From Phycomyces blakesleeanus NRRL 1555(-) (lineage: Eukaryota > Mucoromycota > Mucoromycetes > Mucorales > Phycomycetaceae): a stretch of 64,000 bases of DNA. The position numbers and the translations under genes were made by a program. Location of the stretch: positions 992,001 through 1,056,000 of the forward strand of contig NW_017265134.1 of the NCBI RefSeq assembly GCF_001638985.1, given 5' to 3'. The notes below the pieces were generated by a model, which did not search any database, was not told the origin of the DNA, and was given only the letters and a program-made list of their open reading frames with translations. Shown piece by piece: positions 58,447-64,000 of the stretch (positions are counted from its first letter, which is position 1; every line of letters starts with the position of its first letter).

Positions 58447-60819
58447 ATGTCTGTAGAACCATGGTACAAGAAAATTTCGAATTCAAAGTTACTTCAGGGT
58501 TATGAGCCAGGAAAGTTTACCAAGGTCATGACATGTCCTAAATGCGGAAGCAATAACCTCAAAGTATGGGGAAGAGGACGCTATGCCGGACAAGCGTAAG
58601 CAAAATAAATAAACAGACGAACAAACAGATAAACAACACATGGGTATACATAAATACAAGGAAAATACTTGCCTACTTGCGAACTCTCTTTATATTAGCT
58701 ATTGTATTCCATGTAAAAATAAATGGAGCTACGATGAAAATGATGTCGACGCGAATGGATCAATGGTTAATCTGAATAGCGATGACATGCATGAATCCAT
58801 TGATCCTTACTCTGATGAAGATCAATCACCCGCATCTGTGCTAACTGACGATCAAACCGATACCCGAGGAGATGTGTCGGATTCATTTACAGACCTACAT
58901 AATAGTTCAAACATGGATCACACTAGCGATCGTCCCAATAAAGACCTTGCCCATGATTTTCTCAAAAGTAACACCCATACTGAATTAGGCTTTGAGAAAT
59001 ATGACAAAACAACCAATCTATCTTCAAAGAAAATTGGTCGAGAAGGTTTACGACGGTCCAGAAATACTGTGGATAATAGCAGTATCAGAGGAAGCAGTGT
59101 TATGGATAGCAGTATCCGAGGTAGTAGTCTTTTTGACGACATGGGGCCAGAGCATAATATACTTGATTCCAGTTTTATTTCGACATCTTCTCGACCAGAT
59201 TATGCCTCCAAAAACTTGGATAAAATCCTTGAGGGATTAAGCTCAGACAGTGATACAGATGCACCCCCAATTAAAGAAAAACATTCGGAATCAACAGTTC
59301 ATTCTGAAGATATGATCCCTCATAGTCGATTGCGAAAGAGGAGATCTGTTAAAAAATATGTCGATGTAGATTCGAGTGCTGAGATCTCTCTTATCCCCAG
59401 AACAAGGACAAGAACTAGAGCACAAAACATGGGAACTTCTCCAAAACCTAGTTTAAAAGAGGCGGAAAACTTTGATGATGGGTTTGATGACTTTTATCAA
59501 GACAATAACGACGGTTCATCCGCATCTGAGTATGAACCCGACGAAATCAAGCCAAAAAAGAAGCCTAAACTCAAATATGCCTCTGATGAGTATGATACAT
59601 GGCTAGATGCCGAAGATTATAATGCTTCCAAAAAAAATACAAGTCGCCAAGAAAGAGATCCTCTGGAGAACATGATTGACTTTGCAGAGAAGATGAAGAA
59701 TCCCGATCTTTATCTGGCTCGACATGCAGACAAATCTCTAAGTGTGCGTGACAAGGTGTCGATGCCTTCTGCACCTCCTCCGAAAGAAGACCCTCTCAAG
59801 ACCAAACTTAAAAGGTTAATTGAGACAATCGAACCACCTGTTAAAAGAAGAAGAGGTCGCCCGAGAAAATCTGGCCCGATTGATGCAAAGAACGCGGAGA
59901 TTAGGAAGGTTTTGCTACTCAGGAAAATTAAGAACGAAGCCAAAGCCGCACAGACATCAGCGCCACTCAAAAAGGCTAGACATGATCCGGACGACCCATT
60001 TTCGGACAACGAAGATTCCGAAGACAACGCCTCCAGTAGTGCTCGAATTGAAGAAGATTACCAGTTACTCAAGGAAGAATTGGAGCGTGGAAGAAAGACC
60101 CAAAACGCAAATTCACTCAAGCCGGCCTGTCAATACAATCCGTTTTTTCTGTACAACAAAACTGTCCGAAGAGATGTCACCAATGATAACCCCGAACTTT
60201 CTAATGTACAAATCAGTAGACTTATCGCTAGTAAATGGAAAGAACTACCTGAAGTAAGCAAATTAAGTGTATTTACACATACCCTCGCAATTTCTTCCAA
60301 GTTATTTGCAAAACTACAACCTGAATATATGTATATTTAATGTTTTTTTTTCTAGGAAGAAAAGAAAATTTATAATGACGAGTCAGCTGAGAAGCGAGCA
60401 CAATTAAAGAAGGTGCGAGGAAAAAGAGGTCGTAACGAACGATTTCCACCAAATAGTTTTGTATTATTTGCAAAAGATTATGGAAAAGAAATCCGTAAGC
60501 AGCATCCTGAGTATGACCTCCACCAGGTGACAAAGGTGACCTCTGCAATGTGGAAGACAATCGATCAAGTAAGGAAACCAGCTCGTTCCTGAAAAATCAT
60601 TTAAGGTAGTATGAGCTAAATATTGACACTCTATTTTAGGAAACAAAGTTAAAATACCAAGCGCTATCAAAGAAGCTGCAAACAGAATTCGCCGAGAAAA
60701 ACCCAGATTATGTAAAGAAGTGGAAAGAAGAAAAGGTTGCTGCCAGAAGGCAGACAATACAACGGAAAAGTGCCTTGAAACGCTTAAAAGAAGAGGAAGA
60801 GGAAGAAGATGACGATTGA
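58447..60819 (+). CDS. Zinc-ribbon, AT-hook and double HMG-box chromatin protein (4 exons)
   Basis: Exons 58447-58595, 58699-60253, 60356-60568 and 60640-60819 total 2097 bp, giving 698 residues. A four-Cys zinc ribbon sits at the N-terminus (C30, C33, C52, C55; TCPKCGSNNLKVWGRG then YCIPCKNKW) and is only complete after the first splice. A long acidic Ser-rich region follows. Near residues 432-443 is an AT-hook (KRRRGRPRK). The C-terminus carries two HMG-box-like units: the first (NPFFLYNKTVRRDV, then ISRLIASKWKELPE, then EEKKIYNDES) is split by an intron, as is the second (NSFVLFAKDYGKEI, then TSAMWKTID, then ETKLKYQALSKK). It ends in a Glu/Asp tail. It is likely a nuclear architectural or transcription factor; the N-terminal ribbon with HMG boxes is an unusual mix. 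Confidence 0.88.
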
Positions 60820-61159
60820 TCGATTGTTTATTATGCACATATCTATAATTGCTGCTATGGAAACTTAAATTAAACCCAAAAATAATAATAAGACTAATAA
60901 TAAAAACAACAATAAATCAGTAATATGTACAAATTACTGCAAGTAAATACTCAAAAATACACGTGATTGGCGTAGACAACAAAAAGGGTTTCTACCTTCA
61001 CTGGTGTCCTTTCGTGAACTTGGAAGGTTTCTTCAATCAGCAGGCCTGGGATTTCTTAATTCAACCTCCGGATTTGGTTCCCCTAGTTTGATCATTTCCC
61101 TCCAATTGAACCTATTCGTCTTATTTGCTCTTCATTATTATTATTAGTTCTTCCTACCG
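60820..61159. other. Intergenic region before the fifth kelch gene
   Basis: AT-rich with an AATAAT tract after the HMG gene's stop. The two motifs found upstream of the four-gene kelch array were not seen here on either strand. Confidence 0.5.
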
Positions 61160-64000
61160 ATGGTGATACATTCTGTTAACCATCGTTCAGCACTTTACTG
61201 GCTAAAAATTCTTAGTCTACTATCTACTACATACGCACAAACAAGCGATAACAACCTTCCATATAACCCATCACTAGGACCTGTGCAGACACAGGTCCCA
61301 TGGCGTTCAGGCCATGTCGCAGGTGATAAAAAGAGAAATAAATAATTTTAAAATTCCTTTTTTTTCTCATCAGTAACAACAACAAAATCCTTGGAATGTT
61401 CAGTATACATCGATCCTTTTGTACTTTTTTATGGAGGAACCAAAAATCCTTCTATTGATTCTAATGCCCAACAAAGTGGATCAAATGATCTCTGGGCATG
61501 GGATGGTCGAAATGGGTCATGGTATAATCCCCAACCTCAGGTACAACAAGGGAATGATATGAAGCCTCAGATACATTTTGGAGCTGTCGTACTTCCTAGC
61601 CCTGGCCAGATGCTGGCGGTTGCAAGCAACACCACCGAAGGTGCAGCAGCAGGCATGCTACAGAAATTAGACGTCAACGCATGGACCTGGAATTTCCCTA
61701 CCGTAGGCACGCCCATTGATATTCTCTGTAGCTTAGAACGATACATCTTAATATTTATACACACGCATACACAAACAGTCTTCCTCATTCTCATCTTGTA
61801 TAAATTCGGTTTTTTTTTATATCATCATTATCATTATTGCTATCGCTATTATCATTACTGCCCTTAGCTATCGAATCGCCTCTACGCTTCTCTTCATTTG
61901 CGGTCGCTATTGTCAACAACACTGTCTATATCTACGGAGGACTTTCAGTTGATAGCAATGGATTTGGCCAAACAAATGGTGTACAAAACAGTCTCCACCT
62001 TCTAGACGCTAATGCCTTTCAGTGGACAACAGGGTCCAATGGACCTGCGGTAGCAGACCATTCAATGTGTTATGTCCCGTCTTGTAACTGTCTCGTAGTT
62101 TTTGGTGGAACATCAACCGGAAGTCCCGCCGACGCCACCCAGGTAAGGAGGGACCGCCCTTTTTTTCTTCTTCTCATTCTTCTTGGTCTCCTTTACTATA
62201 AAAAAAGTTTAAATTATCTTCTTTTACTTGATAAATAAAGGTCATTAATAAAAAATATATATAGCATGTTTTCTGTATTATTATTTTCTGTTATTTTTGT
62301 CCTTATTTTAAAACCAAACGATGAATTGCTTTGTACCTTTCAGAATGTGTATATCTACGACCTAGACAAAAAGACTTGGAATATTCAAATAACGGTCGGG
62401 ACTGTTGGGGGAGCAGCACCAGGTGCACGTAGACTTCACACAGCCAATTGCCTTCAGAATAGCATGGTGGTTTATGGCGGAGGAACCACACAGCCCTATG
62501 ATACTGATGTTTGGCTTCTTGATTTGGCCTCTTACCCAACTCTTACCTGGAATCGTGTAAATATGGCCAATTCCTCCCAAAGTCCCAGCCAACGCATGGG
62601 TAAATGATAATGATAATGATATCAGTCTTTTATTTTTATTGCTACCATTACTATCATTAGCATCCAATTTGCATAAACTTGTACATGTTTAGTTTAATTT
62701 ACTACAAAAGTAATGATAAGCTTATTAATTTTAATACAAAACTTATTTCTTTTAGGCCATTCTGCTGTCCTAGACGAAAAAACCAAGAAAATATACATAT
62801 TTGGTGGTTGGGGTGGAACTGGTGCAACAAATGATTCAAATATATATGTACTTGATACCACTGCATGGAGTTGGACTCGTATGGCTCCAGCCATCCTTCC
62901 GTCAAGCACAAATCCAGACTCTCCTCAATCAACCACCGGTGTTAATGGGGGAACTAGCAGTACTGACCCCGTAGTCCAACACACATCAAGCTCAAAAGGT
63001 GTAATTGCAGGAGCAGTGGTTGGTGCATTGGCTGGAATAGCAATAATAGGAGGTCTCGTTTTCTGCTTTATCAAGCGTAAGAGGAGACAAGAAGCCGAAG
63101 AAGAAAGAAAGGAACAAGAGGAGAGATCAACAGGTACGATGATAGATAATCCATTCTACTGGCGACAAGGCCAGTCTGCCGATGGAGAATCATATCTTGC
63201 CAGCCATCCAAATCCCGCCTCAGACGCCAATCTCATGTCGCATTACAGTAACAAACGTGCATCTGAGCCTTGGACGGGCAACTCCAGCCCACATCACTCG
63301 ACACGATACTCAGAAATTGGCGATACGGACCGAGTTCGCTCTGGTGTACTCGAAATGATTCCGCCAGTGTCTTCTTTCTCTGACAGCGTCTCTAATGTGG
63401 CGGATGTTGGTGGTTCACGTAGTTCTCTTCGTAATAGTAAAATACTTCTTGCAGACTCTTATGAGATGAAAGGTCCTGGGCAGGTCCCCAATGAACACGT
63501 TACACAGAAGCCCAATGAATTCTCTCAGCCTGCTCTTCGTTTCTCTGCCCATAACCAGAAGAATATCAGAATTCATCATCAGAATATACCGAGTGGCCTT
63601 AATACTCCTCGCAGTGGTAGTGTGGATTTACTGTCTACTATGGATAGCCCTGGATATGGTCCTCAGTCATTTTTTGATATCCAAGAAGGTGGCCAAACAG
63701 AATCCGATCTCTCTACGCCACAGAGCCCTGTCCAGTTATCGCATGACAAGTCAACTATCATTCGTTCTATACAGCCATCTCTCAACCTCACTACAGCTCT
63801 TAGTACTACAGATAACGGTAAAGGCTTAATGGCTGATAGTGCGTTTGAGCAACCCTGGCCAGAATCACATTCGCTATTGTCTTCTGTAAGTCGATCAACA
63901 GGGGGTAATGGTAGTGTACCTCTGGACCCTTTTAGCGCCGTGGCTCAATTGATCACTCGATTGCCTTCTACCTATGAAGTTGACCGTGGACAGGCACCCT
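61160..64000 (+). CDS. Kelch-repeat membrane protein with long cytoplasmic tail, partial at right edge
   Basis: Exons 61160-61322, 61374-61727, 61868-62142, 62344-62599 and 62756 to beyond 64000. The N-terminus has a hydrophobic signal segment (LKILSLLSTTYAQ). Kelch turns follow (LFYGGT, YIYGGLS, VVFGGTS, VVYGGGT, YIFGGWG), then a Ser/Thr stalk, a membrane helix (GVIAGAVVGALAG to GGLVFCFI, about 62998-63072), a KRKRR stop, and a Ser/Pro-rich tail of at least 300 residues still open at the window end. The third-exon junction uses a GTAGCT donor chosen for phase and is the least certain. It has the same architecture as the four-gene array but is diverged, on the opposite strand and with a far longer tail, which suggests a role in signalling or in cell-wall or polarity anchoring. 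Confidence 0.85.

Overview
The window looks like nuclear DNA of a filamentous fungus, most likely an early-diverging Mucoromycota (Mucorales-like) species; the genus cannot be fixed from sequence alone. The evidence is short (about 45-220 bp) GT-AG introns in nearly every gene, a Zn2Cys6 zinc-cluster factor and other fungal regulator types, poly-Gln tracts of mixed CAG/CAA codons, very AT-rich spacers full of microsatellites, and decayed transposons. No rRNA, tRNA, CRISPR or prokaryotic operon structure was seen.

Left part (1-24 kb). A hypothetical AT-hook gene (807-2252, minus) is followed by a head-to-tail array of four paralogous minus-strand genes (3826-6046, 10369-12643, 15853-18181, 21664-23961). 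Each encodes a secreted/anchored kelch beta-propeller protein: signal peptide, kelch ectodomain, low-complexity stalk, one Gly/Ala/Ile-rich membrane helix, basic stop-transfer and a short cytoplasmic tail with a conserved C-terminal motif. All four rebuild as 10 exons with nearly identical exon lengths, and all four share two sequence motifs upstream of the start codon. A 2.36-kb DNA-transposon-like element with about 260-bp terminal inverted repeats lies between copies 1 and 2, and coding relics lie in the other spacers. The last pair carries a near-identical tract that includes introns, suggesting recent gene conversion.

Middle part (24-36 kb). This is a gene-poor, microsatellite-rich stretch with a relic that may retain an intron, a GC-rich foreign-looking island (about 31.4-31.95 kb) and a striking C4-T14-G18 run.

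Right part (36-64 kb). Here lie a Zn2Cys6 factor (36254-37996, minus), a PEBP-family protein (43189-43943), a two-finger GATA factor (45779-47632), a bHLH factor (48504-49881), a Myb plus C2H2 zinc-finger protein (51220-53976), a DDHD-type phospholipase A1 (54535-57893, minus) and, divergent from it, a zinc-ribbon/AT-hook/double-HMG-box chromatin protein (58447-60819). A fifth, distantly related kelch membrane protein with a much longer cytoplasmic tail starts at 61160 and runs off the end. Five of these genes are DNA-binding regulators.

Gene models were built by hand from splice consensus and reading-frame continuity. For every multi-exon model whose total length is quoted as divisible by three, that arithmetic was checked. 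Homology calls rest on motif recognition, not on database searches.
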